From Thalassospira sp. MCCC 1A01428 (lineage in GTDB: Bacteria > Pseudomonadota > Alphaproteobacteria > Rhodospirillales > Thalassospiraceae): a stretch of DNA of 64,000 nucleotides. A program made the translations under genes and the position numbers. Numbering within the stretch: position 1 is the first letter of the stretch; each line of letters starts with the position of its first letter. The stretch covers positions 62,001 through 126,000 of the forward strand of contig NZ_JFJZ01000010.1 in NCBI RefSeq assembly GCF_002115825.1, read 5' to 3'. The notes below the pieces were generated by a model. That model ran no database searches. It was not told the DNA's origin and worked only from the letters and a program-made list of their open reading frames with translations. Positions 38,396 to 47,085 of this stretch are shown here, piece by piece.

Positions 38396-39574
38396 ATGCT
38401 GCGTGACATCTCCTCCCAAAGCTTTTTTATGGGTTTTCTCGCTGCATTTGTCGGCACGGCAAGCTCCTTTGCTGTTGTCTTGCAGGGGTTAACAGCTGTC
38501 GGCGCCTCGCCGTTCGAGGCGGCATCCGGACTAATGGCACTTTCGATTTCAATGGGGATATGCGCCATTGTCCTGTCGCTTAAAACGCGCATGCCAATCA
38601 GCATTGCCTGGTCCACACCGGGGGCAGCGTTACTTGCAACATCCGGCGCAGTCGAAGGCGGGTTTCCGGTTGCTGTTGGTGCCTTCATCATTTGCGCCAT
38701 CCTGATCGTGATTTGCGGCACATGGAAACCTTTGGGCAAGGCTGTTGCAGCGATTCCCGGCCCGCTTGCCAATGCCATGTTGGCCGGGGTATTGCTGGGT
38801 TTATGCCTGGCCCCCATCAAAGCTGTGGCATTTAACCCGGTACTAGGCCTGCCGATTGTACTGGCATGGTTAATTGTCGCGCGTTTTAAACGGTTATTTG
38901 CGGTGCCTGCCGCTTTGGCTGCGTTTGTGCTGGTTCTTATATTTGGTGTTAACTTTCCCGACGGTGCCATCACCAATTTGCATTTATCACTGGTGCCACC
39001 CGTCGCGTTTGTGGTGCCGCATTTTAACCTCGCCGGGTTGGTGGGTATTGCCCTGCCCTTATTTATCGTCACCATGGCTTCGCAAAATATTCCGGGAACG
39101 GCCGTTTTACGAGCGCACGACTACAACACCCCGCCCGGGCCGTTATTTGCCACCACCGGCATCTTTTCGCTACTGTCGGCCCCATTCGGTGGCCATGCGG
39201 TAAACCTTGCCGCCATTACCGCCGCCATGTGTGCAGGTGAAGATGCGCACCCCGACCCTCAAAAACGCTATTGGGCCGCCATTTTTGCTGGCATATTTTA
39301 TGTTGTCTTTGGTTTGCTGGCTGGCGTAATCACCGCCCTTGTCAGCCTGGCCCCAACCATCCTGATCGAGGCTGTGGCAGGTCTTGCCCTGATTGGCGCA
39401 TTTTCAAGCTCGGTCGTTGCCGCCTTTCGCGATGAAAATAACCGCGAAGCCGCAGCGGTTACATTTTTGATAACCGCTGCCAGCCTTACATTTTATGGAA
39501 TTTCCGGCGCATTTTGGGGGCTTGTCGCGGGTGGGCTAATTTATATCCTTACCCATTTGAGAACAAAAACCTGA
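38396..39574 (+). CDS. benE: BenE-family benzoate:H+ symporter-like transporter
   Basis: 392 residues, about 12 membrane segments, from ATG 38396 with GGAG 8 bases upstream. Signature stretches are PISIAWSTPGAALLATSG, IPGPLANAMLAGVLLGLC, MASQNIPGTAVLRAHDYN and APFGGHAVNLAAITAAMCAGEDAHPDP, all characteristic of BenE. No benzoate catabolic genes (benABCD, cat) are in the window, so the real substrate is uncertain. Confidence 0.88.
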   Translation: MLRDISSQSFFMGFLAAFVGTASSFAVVLQGLTAVGASPFEAASGLMALSISMGICAIVLSLKTRMPISIAWSTPGAALLATSGAVEGGFPVAVGAFIICAILIVICGTWKPLGKAVAAIPGPLANAMLAGVLLGLCLAPIKAVAFNPVLGLPIVLAWLIVARFKRLFAVPAALAAFVLVLIFGVNFPDGAITNLHLSLVPPVAFVVPHFNLAGLVGIALPLFIVTMASQNIPGTAVLRAHDYNTPPGPLFATTGIFSLLSAPFGGHAVNLAAITAAMCAGEDAHPDPQKRYWAAIFAGIFYVVFGLLAGVITALVSLAPTILIEAVAGLALIGAFSSSVVAAFRDENNREAAAVTFLITAASLTFYGISGAFWGLVAGGLIYILTHLRTKT

Positions 39575-39587
39575 TCACATCTATCGC

Positions 39588-39622
39588 AACGTGCCGGGCT
39601 ATTGTCATCCTGGCACGTTTTT
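39588..39622 (+). terminator. Terminator after benE
   Basis: 11-bp stem (AACGTGCC-GGG with CCT-GGCACGTT, one G-U) followed by TTTT. Confidence 0.82.
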
Positions 39623-39628
39623 AAAGCA

Positions 39629-40060
39629 TCAATCTTGCGGTATTACCATCTGCCCGTCTTCGGTGATATTCCAAAACGGATTATAGGCCACTTCCCAGGG
39701 ATGGCCATCAAGGTCGCAAAAATAGCCTGAATACCCACCCCAAAATACCTTCTCGGCCGGTTTTTGAATAACCGCCCCCGCCTTTTCCGCCTGGACCATC
39801 ACGGCATCAACTTCGGCCTCGTCCCGGGCATTATATGCCAGTGTGATGCCGGAAAAACCCGCACCACTATCGGTAAAATTCCCGTCTTTCACCAGATCAT
39901 CGCGGCCAAACAACCCAATAATCATGCCGTTCATCTGATAGAAAACCACTTTACCCTCAACCGCACTGGTCGCTTTCCAGCCCAGACCTTCCTCGTAAAA
40001 ACTGCGGGCAGCAGCAAGATCGCGCACACCGAGCGTCACCAGACTAAGACGTTGGTCCAT
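39629..40060 (-). CDS. VOC-superfamily (glyoxalase/bleomycin-resistance-like) protein
   Basis: 143 residues from ATG 40060, preceded by AAGGA; the longer opening is not supported. The start LSLVTLGVRDLAAARSFYEEGLGWKAT and the end GYSGYFCDLDGHPWEVAYNP are the paired beta-alpha-beta-beta-beta modules of the VOC fold. The C-terminal Glu (WEVA) is a usual metal ligand. Substrate unknown; divergently transcribed from the large oxidoreductase. Confidence 0.88.
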   Translation of the reverse strand: MDQRLSLVTLGVRDLAAARSFYEEGLGWKATSAVEGKVVFYQMNGMIIGLFGRDDLVKDGNFTDSGAGFSGITLAYNARDEAEVDAVMVQAEKAGAVIQKPAEKVFWGGYSGYFCDLDGHPWEVAYNPFWNITEDGQMVIPQD

Positions 40061-40414
40061 TTCAGGGTTCCTTGTGAGGAGTAAAAGGATATTACCGGAC
40101 GGTACCACTGCTATCGCCAAAAACAAAGATGGACTCGCATCCTGCAAAACTTTGCACCGCACAAGAGACGCAAGATAATTGCGCGCAAATCGGTACCAAA
40201 ATAAGCAAATAACAAGTTGACGCAACGTCAACCCGTACAATCAGGCGTTTTGACCATTGCAATGCGAGAGTGATTGAAAAAAGGTCAGCATTCATTACCA
40301 TTATTGCAAAGTAACGGGTATTTCGCATCGCCCTTATCCGCGCCATATTAATTAATAAAAATGCGAAAACCCGCGAGGCTTCCCGCAAGAGACAAAGACC
40401 AGAGAGGTCATCAG
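40061..40414. other. Divergent intergenic region between the VOC gene and the oxidoreductase
   Basis: About 355 bp without a gene. It contains a palindromic TTGCGCGCAA core (near 40177-40186) and AT-rich stretches, plausible for a regulator but not assigned. GAGAGG before 40415 is the ribosome site of the downstream gene. Confidence 0.5.
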
Positions 40415-43400
40415 ATGGCAAAGTTGGCAAAAGTTACCCTGGACGACAAATATACCCTGGAAGAAGGTCGCATTTACCTGACCGGTATCCAGGCGCTGGT
40501 GCGCCTGCCTTTAATGCAACGGCAGTTGGACGCACGCGCCGGTTTAAACACGGCAGGCTGTATTTCGGGCTATCGCGGGTCGCCCCTGGGCGGGCTGGAT
40601 CAACAGTTATGGCGGGCAAAAAAGTTCCTGACCAAACAGCAGATCGAATTTCAGGCTGGCGTCAACGAAGACCTTGCCGCAACCGTTGTCTGGGGTAGCC
40701 AACAGGTCAACATGTATCCGGATGCCAAATATGACGGGGTTTTTGGCTTATGGTATGGCAAAGGCCCGGGCGTTGACCGGTCCGGCGATGTTTTCAAACA
40801 TGCCAACTATGCGGGCACGTCAAAAAACGGCGGTGTTCTTGTTCTGGCGGGGGATGACCATTCGTGCAAATCATCCACCCTGCCCCACCAAACCGAATAT
40901 GCCTTTATCGATGCGCAAATCCCGGTTTTAAACCCGTCAGGCGTGCAGGATATTATCGATTTTGGCCTGCATGGCTGGGCGATGAGCCGATATTCGGGTT
41001 GCTGGGTGGCAATGAAAACCATTGCCGAAACGGTTGAAAGTTCGGCTGCTGTTGATGTTGCCCCGGGCCGCGTTGCCCCGATTATTCCCGATTTTGAACT
41101 ACCTGAAGGTGGTGTTCACATCCGTTGGCCCGATACGCCAAAGGAACAGGAACTGCGCCTGATGAAATATAAATTGTATGCTGCCTTGGCCTATGCGCGC
41201 GCCAACAAGCTGAACCGCATTGTGATTGATAGCCCCACCCCGCGCCTCGGTATTATCACCACAGGCAAGGCATATCTTGATGTTATGCAGGCATTTGATG
41301 ATTTGGGCATATCGGAACAGGACGCCGCCAATATCGGCATTCGGGTTTTAAAAGTCGGCATGAGCTGGCCGCTAAACCGTGATGACGTACGCGAATTTGC
41401 CCAGGGTTTGGAAGAAATCATCGTTGTTGAAGAAAAACGCGCGGTGATGGAAAACCAGGTTAAGGAACAGCTTTATAACTGGCGCGAAGATGTGCGCCCA
41501 ACCGTGATTGGCAAGTTCGACGAAAAGGGCAACTGGAACCTGCCGTCCATGGACGAGCTAACCCCGGCGCGGATTGCACAGGTATTGGCTGCGCGCATCA
41601 ACCGTTTTTTCGACAGCCCCAAAATTCACGAACGCATTGAATGGCTGGCGCAAAAAGAACGTGAAATTGCCGAGCCCCGGCCCGATGTGGCGCGTATTCC
41701 GTGGTTTTGCCCCGGCTGCCCGCATAACAGCTCTACCAAAGTACCGGAAGGCAGCCGTGCCATGGCCGGTATTGGTTGCCATTACATGGTTAACTGGATG
41801 GACCGTTCGACCGAGACCTTCACCCATATGGGGGGCGAAGGTGTCACCTGGATTGGCCAGGCACCCTTTACCAACGAAAAACACGTTTTTCAAAACCTGG
41901 GTGATGGCACCTATTATCACTCCGGCTCACTCGCCATTCGTGCTGCTGTCGCCTCGGGGGTCAATATTACCTATAAAATCCTGTTTAACGATGCGGTTGC
42001 CATGACAGGCGGCCAGCCGGTAGACGGACCAATCAGTGTGCCGCAAATCACCCGGCAGATGGCCGATGAAGGGGTAACACGCATCATCGTCCTATCCGAC
42101 GAACCCGACAAATACCCGATTGATGCCCATTTTGCATCGGGTGTCGATATTCGCCATCGCGATACCCTTGATGAAACACAAAAAGAACTGCGCGAAGTTC
42201 CCGGCACATCAATCCTGATTTTTGATCAAACCTGTGCGGCGGAAAAACGCCGCCGGCGCAAACGCAAATTAATGGTCGATCCGCCCAAGCGGGTTTTCAT
42301 CAATGATCTGGTGTGTGAAGGCTGTGGCGATTGCGGTGAAAAATCCAACTGCCTGGCCGTTGTGCCGGTTGAAACCGAATTTGGCCGCAAACGCGCCATT
42401 GACCAATCGGCATGCAACAAGGATTTTTCCTGCCTCAACGGGTTTTGCCCCAGCTTTGTCACCATTGAAGGTGGCGCCCTGCGCAAACCGGAAGCCGCCG
42501 CAAAAGGTGACAACCATGGCGACGCCGTTTTTGCCTCGCTGCCCAAACCCGTACTTCCATCCCTGGCAGAACCGTGGTCGGTATTGGTAACCGGGGTCGG
42601 CGGCACCGGGGTTGTCACCATCGGCGCGCTTTTGGGCATGGCGGCCCATATTGAAGGCAAAGGTATTGTCGGCTTGGATATGGCGGGCCTCGCGCAAAAG
42701 GGCGGTGCCGTTGTCAGCCATATCCGCTTTGCCGATAATCAGGAAAAACTGCATGCGGCGCGCATCCCGGCGGGTGAAGCCAATGTTGTGCTGGGCTGTG
42801 ATCTGCTGGTGGCGGCCAGCTTTGAAGGCCTTGCCAAAATGCGGCGTAACTTTACCCAAGCTGTGATCAACACGCACGAAACCATCACCGGCGCCTTTAC
42901 CCGTAACCCCGATTTCGAACTTAAAAGTAACGAGCATAAAAAGGCCATCGTCGATGCCTGTGGTGCCGATGCCGTCAGCTTTGTCGAAGGAAGCGACGTT
43001 GCCACCCGGTTGATGGGCGATTCAATTGCCACCAACCTGTTTATGCTCGGCGTTGCCTGGCAGCGCGGCCTGATCCCGATTACCGAAGAAGCCCTGATGC
43101 AGGCGATTGACCTTAACGGTGTCGCGATTGAAATGAACAAGCAGTCCTTTTACTGGGGCCGTTTGTTTGCCCATGACGCGCAAAAAGTTGTTGATGTGAT
43201 TGGCCCGAACGAAAAGCAGGCCCATCCCATTGCCACCACCCTTGAAGATATGATCGCCAAACGCAAAATTTTCCTGAGCGGCTATCAGAACGCGGCCTAT
43301 GCCAACCGTTATGAGGCACTGGTCCGCAAGGCGGAAATCGCCGAAAACGAACTCGGCGATGGGCACGACCACATCGCCAAAGCAGTTGCGAAATACTATT

Positions 43401-43897
43401 TCAAACTGCTGGCCTATAAGGACGAATACGAAGTCGCCCGTCTTTATACCGACCCGGCCTTTACCGCCAAATTGCGCAAAAACTTTACCGGCAACTACAA
43501 GGTAAAATTCCATTTGGCCCCGCCTGCCCTTGCCAATCGCGATGCCACCACCGGGCATTTGAAAAAGCAGGTTTTCGGCCCGTGGATGATGTCGGCCTTT
43601 GGCGTACTGGCGAAATTAAAGTTCCTGCGCGGCACGGCACTGGACCCGTTTGGCAAAACCCATGAACGCAAAACCGAACGTGCCTTAATCACGCATTATG
43701 AACAATTGGTGGACGAGGTAATTGCAGGCCTGAACGCCGATAATGACCGCATCGCCGGTGCCCTTCTGGCCCTGCCCGAACAAATTCGCGGTTACGGCCA
43801 TGTCAAGGATGCCAATATTGCCAAGGTAAAAGAACGCGAGGCCGAATTACGCCAGCAGTTCCATAACCCGCCCGAACATTTACAAGCGGCGGAATAA
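40415..43897 (+). CDS. Fused indolepyruvate:ferredoxin oxidoreductase
   Basis: 1160-residue single-chain ketoacid oxidoreductase converting aryl pyruvates to aryl-acetyl-CoA. Order: N-terminal pyrimidine-binding part with SGYRGSPLGGLDQQL; ThDP-binding domain (about 425-610) with CPGCPHNSSTKVPEGSRAMAGIGCHYM; an Fe-S region (about 630-690) with VCEGCGDCGEKSNC and SCLNGFCPSF; the gamma domain (about 720-900) with VTGVGGTGVVTIGALLGMAAH; and a C-terminal DUF6537-like tail. ATG 40415 follows GAGAGG; an earlier opening at 40361 is rejected. Likely role: aromatic amino acid catabolism. No transaminase or regulator gene is adjacent. Confidence 0.93.
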   Translation: MAKLAKVTLDDKYTLEEGRIYLTGIQALVRLPLMQRQLDARAGLNTAGCISGYRGSPLGGLDQQLWRAKKFLTKQQIEFQAGVNEDLAATVVWGSQQVNMYPDAKYDGVFGLWYGKGPGVDRSGDVFKHANYAGTSKNGGVLVLAGDDHSCKSSTLPHQTEYAFIDAQIPVLNPSGVQDIIDFGLHGWAMSRYSGCWVAMKTIAETVESSAAVDVAPGRVAPIIPDFELPEGGVHIRWPDTPKEQELRLMKYKLYAALAYARANKLNRIVIDSPTPRLGIITTGKAYLDVMQAFDDLGISEQDAANIGIRVLKVGMSWPLNRDDVREFAQGLEEIIVVEEKRAVMENQVKEQLYNWREDVRPTVIGKFDEKGNWNLPSMDELTPARIAQVLAARINRFFDSPKIHERIEWLAQKEREIAEPRPDVARIPWFCPGCPHNSSTKVPEGSRAMAGIGCHYMVNWMDRSTETFTHMGGEGVTWIGQAPFTNEKHVFQNLGDGTYYHSGSLAIRAAVASGVNITYKILFNDAVAMTGGQPVDGPISVPQITRQMADEGVTRIIVLSDEPDKYPIDAHFASGVDIRHRDTLDETQKELREVPGTSILIFDQTCAAEKRRRRKRKLMVDPPKRVFINDLVCEGCGDCGEKSNCLAVVPVETEFGRKRAIDQSACNKDFSCLNGFCPSFVTIEGGALRKPEAAAKGDNHGDAVFASLPKPVLPSLAEPWSVLVTGVGGTGVVTIGALLGMAAHIEGKGIVGLDMAGLAQKGGAVVSHIRFADNQEKLHAARIPAGEANVVLGCDLLVAASFEGLAKMRRNFTQAVINTHETITGAFTRNPDFELKSNEHKKAIVDACGADAVSFVEGSDVATRLMGDSIATNLFMLGVAWQRGLIPITEEALMQAIDLNGVAIEMNKQSFYWGRLFAHDAQKVVDVIGPNEKQAHPIATTLEDMIAKRKIFLSGYQNAAYANRYEALVRKAEIAENELGDGHDHIAKAVAKYYFKLLAYKDEYEVARLYTDPAFTAKLRKNFTGNYKVKFHLAPPALANRDATTGHLKKQVFGPWMMSAFGVLAKLKFLRGTALDPFGKTHERKTERALITHYEQLVDEVIAGLNADNDRIAGALLALPEQIRGYGHVKDANIAKVKEREAELRQQFHNPPEHLQAAE

Positions 43898-43925
43898 ACC
43901 GGCGACCGCAACGATGTGACCAAAC

Positions 43926-43959
43926 AAAACGCCGCAGCGTCCCATTGCTGCGGCGTTTT
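43926..43959. terminator. Bidirectional terminator between the oxidoreductase and mmcB
   Basis: Perfect 13-bp stem AAAACGCCGCAGC / GCTGCGGCGTTTT with an 8-base loop, serving both convergent genes. Confidence 0.9.
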
Positions 43960-43971
43960 GCATTTCAGCAG

Positions 43972-44415
43972 CTAGGAAATCAGCATATCCATCTTATCAT
44001 CGCCGCGCAGGCGGCCGGCGGCCAAACGGCCAAAATCAATCAACAGCTTTTTGCGGCGCGCGGCGTTCAACTTGCTTTCTTCGGCGGGTCGAAGAATCGC
44101 CGCTTCAAAGCGGTCAGCAACAATCAATCCCTGATCATCGGGGATCAAATCACGGGGAAATTCCATCGGCACGGCAAAGAAAAACCGGTCGCAATAGTCA
44201 CCATAACTTTGCCATTTCACATCAACGCGAAAATCCTCGACCGATGATTTCACCTCAACCGCCCATAATTCACCCTTGGCGCCAAGTGCCAAAACATCCA
44301 GCCTGCGCCCATTGCCCAGCCGCAATTCTGTTACGCACGCCATATTATGGTGATGCAGCAACTTACAAACACCATCGGTCACTTCTGCCGTTATTTCAGG
44401 GCGGGATCGGGTCAT
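43972..44415 (-). CDS. mmcB: MmcB-family DNA repair protein (PF06319)
   Basis: 147 residues. VTDGVCKLLHHHNMACVTELRLGNGRRLDVLALGAKGELWAVEVKSSVEDFRVDVKWQSYGDYCDRFFFAVP matches MmcB, a restriction-endonuclease-like fold with Asp (RRLDVLAL) and ExK (VEVKSS) catalytic positions. In Caulobacter mmcB is SOS-induced and acts with ImuABC translesion synthesis. I see no GTTC-N7-GTTC LexA box upstream, and no imu genes are here. It lies 94 bp downstream of DUF2312 on the same strand, with a terminator in between. Confidence 0.88.
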   Translation of the reverse strand: MTRSRPEITAEVTDGVCKLLHHHNMACVTELRLGNGRRLDVLALGAKGELWAVEVKSSVEDFRVDVKWQSYGDYCDRFFFAVPMEFPRDLIPDDQGLIVADRFEAAILRPAEESKLNAARRKKLLIDFGRLAAGRLRGDDKMDMLIS

Positions 44416-44441
44416 AAGCGCAAACTCCGTCGACTAAAATC

Positions 44442-44468
44442 AAAAAGGCCCGCTGTTTCCAGCAGGCC
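44442..44468 (-). terminator. Terminator downstream of the DUF2312 gene
   Basis: On the minus strand, GGCCTGCTG-GAAA-CAGCGGGCC (one U-G pair) followed by TTTTT. Confidence 0.85.
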
Positions 44469-44509
44469 CTTGATAGCATTTCTGACTGTCAGTATGTGAC
44501 AGCAGAAAA

Positions 44510-44755
44510 TCAGTTCATGCCAAGCGCGCGTTTGTAAACTTCAAGGATCTGTTCTTGTTCAGAACGTTCATGTTCCTCGATTTTACGCAGGCGAATAATC
44601 TGGCGCAGGATTTTCACGTCATAGCCAAGGGCTTTGGCTTCGCCGTAAACTTCTTTAATATCGGCCATCAGGTTGGCCTTTTCTTCTTCAAGGCGCTCGA
44701 TACGCTCGACATAGGATACGAGCTGGTCGGCTGCGATTCCTCCGACTTCGGTCAT
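44510..44755 (-). CDS. DUF2312 (UPF0335) family protein
   Basis: 81 residues from ATG 44755 (GGAG about 8 bases upstream), all-helical: QLVSYVERIERLEEEKANLMADIKEVYGEAKALGYDVKILRQIIRLRKIEEHERSEQEQILEVYKRALG. The GYDVKILRQIIRLRK core is diagnostic. The family is nearly universal in alphaproteobacteria and resembles GapR-like nucleoid proteins. GapR of Caulobacter, a DUF2312 protein, encircles overtwisted DNA and affects replication, so a chromosome-structuring role is likely. Translation from 44791 would place the start inside the operator-like repeat and is rejected. Confidence 0.92.
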   Translation of the reverse strand: MTEVGGIAADQLVSYVERIERLEEEKANLMADIKEVYGEAKALGYDVKILRQIIRLRKIEEHERSEQEQILEVYKRALGMN

Positions 44756-44793
44756 TCTCTGATCTCCGATGATATGCAGGGCGCTGCGCATGG

Positions 44794-44832
44794 TGCGAAG
44801 CGCAGAATTTCAGTTGCGAAGCGCAAATTTCA
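44794..44832. repeat. Two tandem direct repeats, 21-bp period, in the DUF2312 promoter region
   Basis: TGCGAAGCGCAGAATTTCA (44794-44812) and TGCGAAGCGCAAATTTCA (44815-44832) differ by one base. They repeat exactly 21 bp (two helical turns) apart and lie 39-77 bp before the DUF2312 start, suggesting a cooperative protein-binding site. Confidence 0.55.
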
Positions 44833-44894
44833 ATGCGGCGCGACGATACCCAAAGCACCAATTGATGACAAGCCTTCAGGTATCCACATTCGGG

Positions 44895-46064
44895 TTAAAT
44901 CGGTGTTGTCCTGACAGGACTGGTTTCCGTAATCAGATAATCGGCCACTTCTACCAGTGCGTCACGCGGGCTAACCCCCCGGTCAATCGCGGCATTATAG
45001 ATATTGCGTTGCCGGTCTGCGCTGGTGCCGCGTTCCAGAATTTTATGCGCATGTTCCACTTCGGCAACACAGCCAAAATGTTCGGCATCAGGGCGGATAA
45101 GATCGAGAATTTCTTCGAGCAAATCGGCATAAGGCACAATTTCGCCACGACCAAAATCGATCAACCCGGCGGCATCACCTGCCGTGCTGCCATAGCGGCA
45201 AGCCCGCCAGCGATTTTCGCGGATCAGCATGTTGGCATAAATCCGCCAGCGCTGGTTATTGTGCCGCAACCGATAAAGCATGCGCAAAATACACCGCGTT
45301 AACGATGCCACGCACACCGCATCTTCCAGGTTGGTGCACACATCAGCAATGCGCATTTCAAGGGTTGGCCAGCGATCACTGGGCCGCAGGTCCCACCAGA
45401 GTTTGGTGCCATCCTCGATCACACCGGCATTAATCAACATGTCCACATGACGGCGGTATTCCGCCCACGAGCCAAAAACCTCGGGCAAACCTGTGCGCGG
45501 TAAATTATCAAACACCGACAGGCGAAAGGTTTGAAGCCCGGTATCGCGCCCGCGCCAGAACGGCGACGAGGTGGTAAGGGCCAGAAGATGAGGCAAAAAA
45601 TAGGCCGCCTGCGCCATTAATTCGATGCGAAGGTCGTTATCCTCGATCCCGACATGCACATGCATACCGCAAATCAGCAACCGTTCCACCACCGTGCGCA
45701 AATCGCGCGCGATGGTGCTATAGCGTTCGCCCTCGGTATGTTTCTGGCTGTCCCAATGGGCAAAGGGATGGGTCGATGCCGCCAGCAACGCCATATCGTG
45801 GCGCGCGGCAACATCGCACAAGACACTGCGCATCCGGGTCAGTTCGTCGTGGGCTTCGGCGGCACTGTCACACACCCTGGTGCCAATTTCGACCTGGCAG
45901 CGCATAAACTCGCTCGACACATGGTCGCCAAGTTCGGCTTTGCAGTCCTTTAAAAAACCGGCTGCCGGGTCGGTCGCAACATCACGCGTGTCGCGGTTAA
46001 CCAGCCAGAATTCTTCTTCAATCCCAATGGTAAATCCCGGTTCCTTGCGCAATATTGCGGGCAA
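44895..46064 (-). CDS. Carboxylate-amine ligase, YbdK/GCS2 family (TTG start)
   Basis: ATP-dependent ligase of the glutamate-cysteine ligase type 2 family, 389 residues. GFTIGIEEEFWLVN near the N-terminus and RPSDRWPTLEMRIADVCTNLEDAV hold the metal and nucleotide ligands. I place the start at TTG 46064: GGAGAG lies 6 bases upstream, and the TTG begins one base after the stop of the preceding gene. The next in-frame ATG upstream (46157) would force a 92-bp overlap. Substrates are unknown; YbdK itself has only weak glutamate-cysteine ligase activity. Coupled to an N-formylglutamate amidohydrolase-family gene. Confidence 0.87.
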   Translation of the reverse strand: MPAILRKEPGFTIGIEEEFWLVNRDTRDVATDPAAGFLKDCKAELGDHVSSEFMRCQVEIGTRVCDSAAEAHDELTRMRSVLCDVAARHDMALLAASTHPFAHWDSQKHTEGERYSTIARDLRTVVERLLICGMHVHVGIEDNDLRIELMAQAAYFLPHLLALTTSSPFWRGRDTGLQTFRLSVFDNLPRTGLPEVFGSWAEYRRHVDMLINAGVIEDGTKLWWDLRPSDRWPTLEMRIADVCTNLEDAVCVASLTRCILRMLYRLRHNNQRWRIYANMLIRENRWRACRYGSTAGDAAGLIDFGRGEIVPYADLLEEILDLIRPDAEHFGCVAEVEHAHKILERGTSADRQRNIYNAAIDRGVSPRDALVEVADYLITETSPVRTTPI

Positions 46065-46065
46065 A

Positions 46066-46866
46066 TCAGTCTCTCCGGATTTTATAAAGGTTCGGATCGG
46101 CCAGAATGCTTTCAAAGCCGTCGCCCAGAATTTTGGCCCACTTTTCACAGCCCGCATCAGTATCGATCAGGTCCTGACGAATTTCAATCGACACGCACGG
46201 CAAATTGGCGGCCTCGGCATGGTGGTCAATGGTGTAATCGGCCATGTGGCGCCCGGAATAAGGTTCGTTATCGCCAATCGTCAAATCCGGGTTTTGCGCC
46301 CGCAGATTTTCCAAAAGCGGAACCGGAACACGCGCATCTTCATCCCACAGAACCCCGATTTCCCACGGGCGTTCAAAGCCCTGAAAAACCGGCGTAAAGC
46401 TGTGAATGGCCAAAATGGCGGGGGCGATTTTATGGGCATGAAAACGGGCAATGCGTTCTTCAATCGCCCAATGATAGGGCAGAAAAATTTCGTTAATCCG
46501 CTTCATATGCTCTGTGGGCGACATATTCTGGTTGCCGGGCACCACGGTTTTATCGGCAACTTCGGGCATCCCGGTCGGGTCCCAAAGCTGGCGGTTGCAA
46601 TCAATCACCAACCGTGAAAATCCGCCCAGCACCGCCGGGCAGTCAAACCGCTCCACCAGAATTTCGGTAACCTTGCGCGCCCCGATATCCCAGCCAATAT
46701 GGCGTTTGCGTTCGCTCTCGGGCAGGCCAAGAGTGCCAAGAGATTTGGGAATGGCGCGTGAAGCGTGGTCACATACAAACAGCGCATGTCCCTTGCCATG
46801 GTCATTTAAAACATCAAACGGGGCGGGATCATCACTGCAAAGCAGTTGCGCGGGATGGTGGCTCAC
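46066..46866 (-). CDS. N-formylglutamate amidohydrolase family protein
   Basis: 266 residues of the FGase (HutG-type) family. FVCDHASRAIP, HIGWDIGARKVTEIL, SRLVIDCNR, AILAIHSFTPVF and SIEIRQDLI cover the Zn-binding and substrate residues. In histidine degradation this enzyme releases formate from N-formylglutamate, but no hut genes are present here. The pairing with a YbdK-like ligase instead suggests hydrolysis of some N-acyl-glutamyl or amide product; that is inference. A terminator before the ligase is absent, supporting an operon. Confidence 0.88.
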   Translation of the reverse strand: MSHHPAQLLCSDDPAPFDVLNDHGKGHALFVCDHASRAIPKSLGTLGLPESERKRHIGWDIGARKVTEILVERFDCPAVLGGFSRLVIDCNRQLWDPTGMPEVADKTVVPGNQNMSPTEHMKRINEIFLPYHWAIEERIARFHAHKIAPAILAIHSFTPVFQGFERPWEIGVLWDEDARVPVPLLENLRAQNPDLTIGDNEPYSGRHMADYTIDHHAEAANLPCVSIEIRQDLIDTDAGCEKWAKILGDGFESILADPNLYKIRRD

Positions 46867-47085
46867 GCGAAGTCTCCTGATATTTGGGCAAAGATGAAAG
46901 GGCCTGGCCGGTGGAAAAGACCAAACAGTCTGGAATCACTTTCAAATGCCTAGCAATTTGCAAGGATTCTGGCAAGTCAGTGAATATCGACCACGCAAAT
47001 CATTCATTTTCGCGACAACTTCACGTAAACTGGTATGACCATTAAGCATAATCCCAATTGCCAGAACCCGGAGAGTCCGTTCCCG

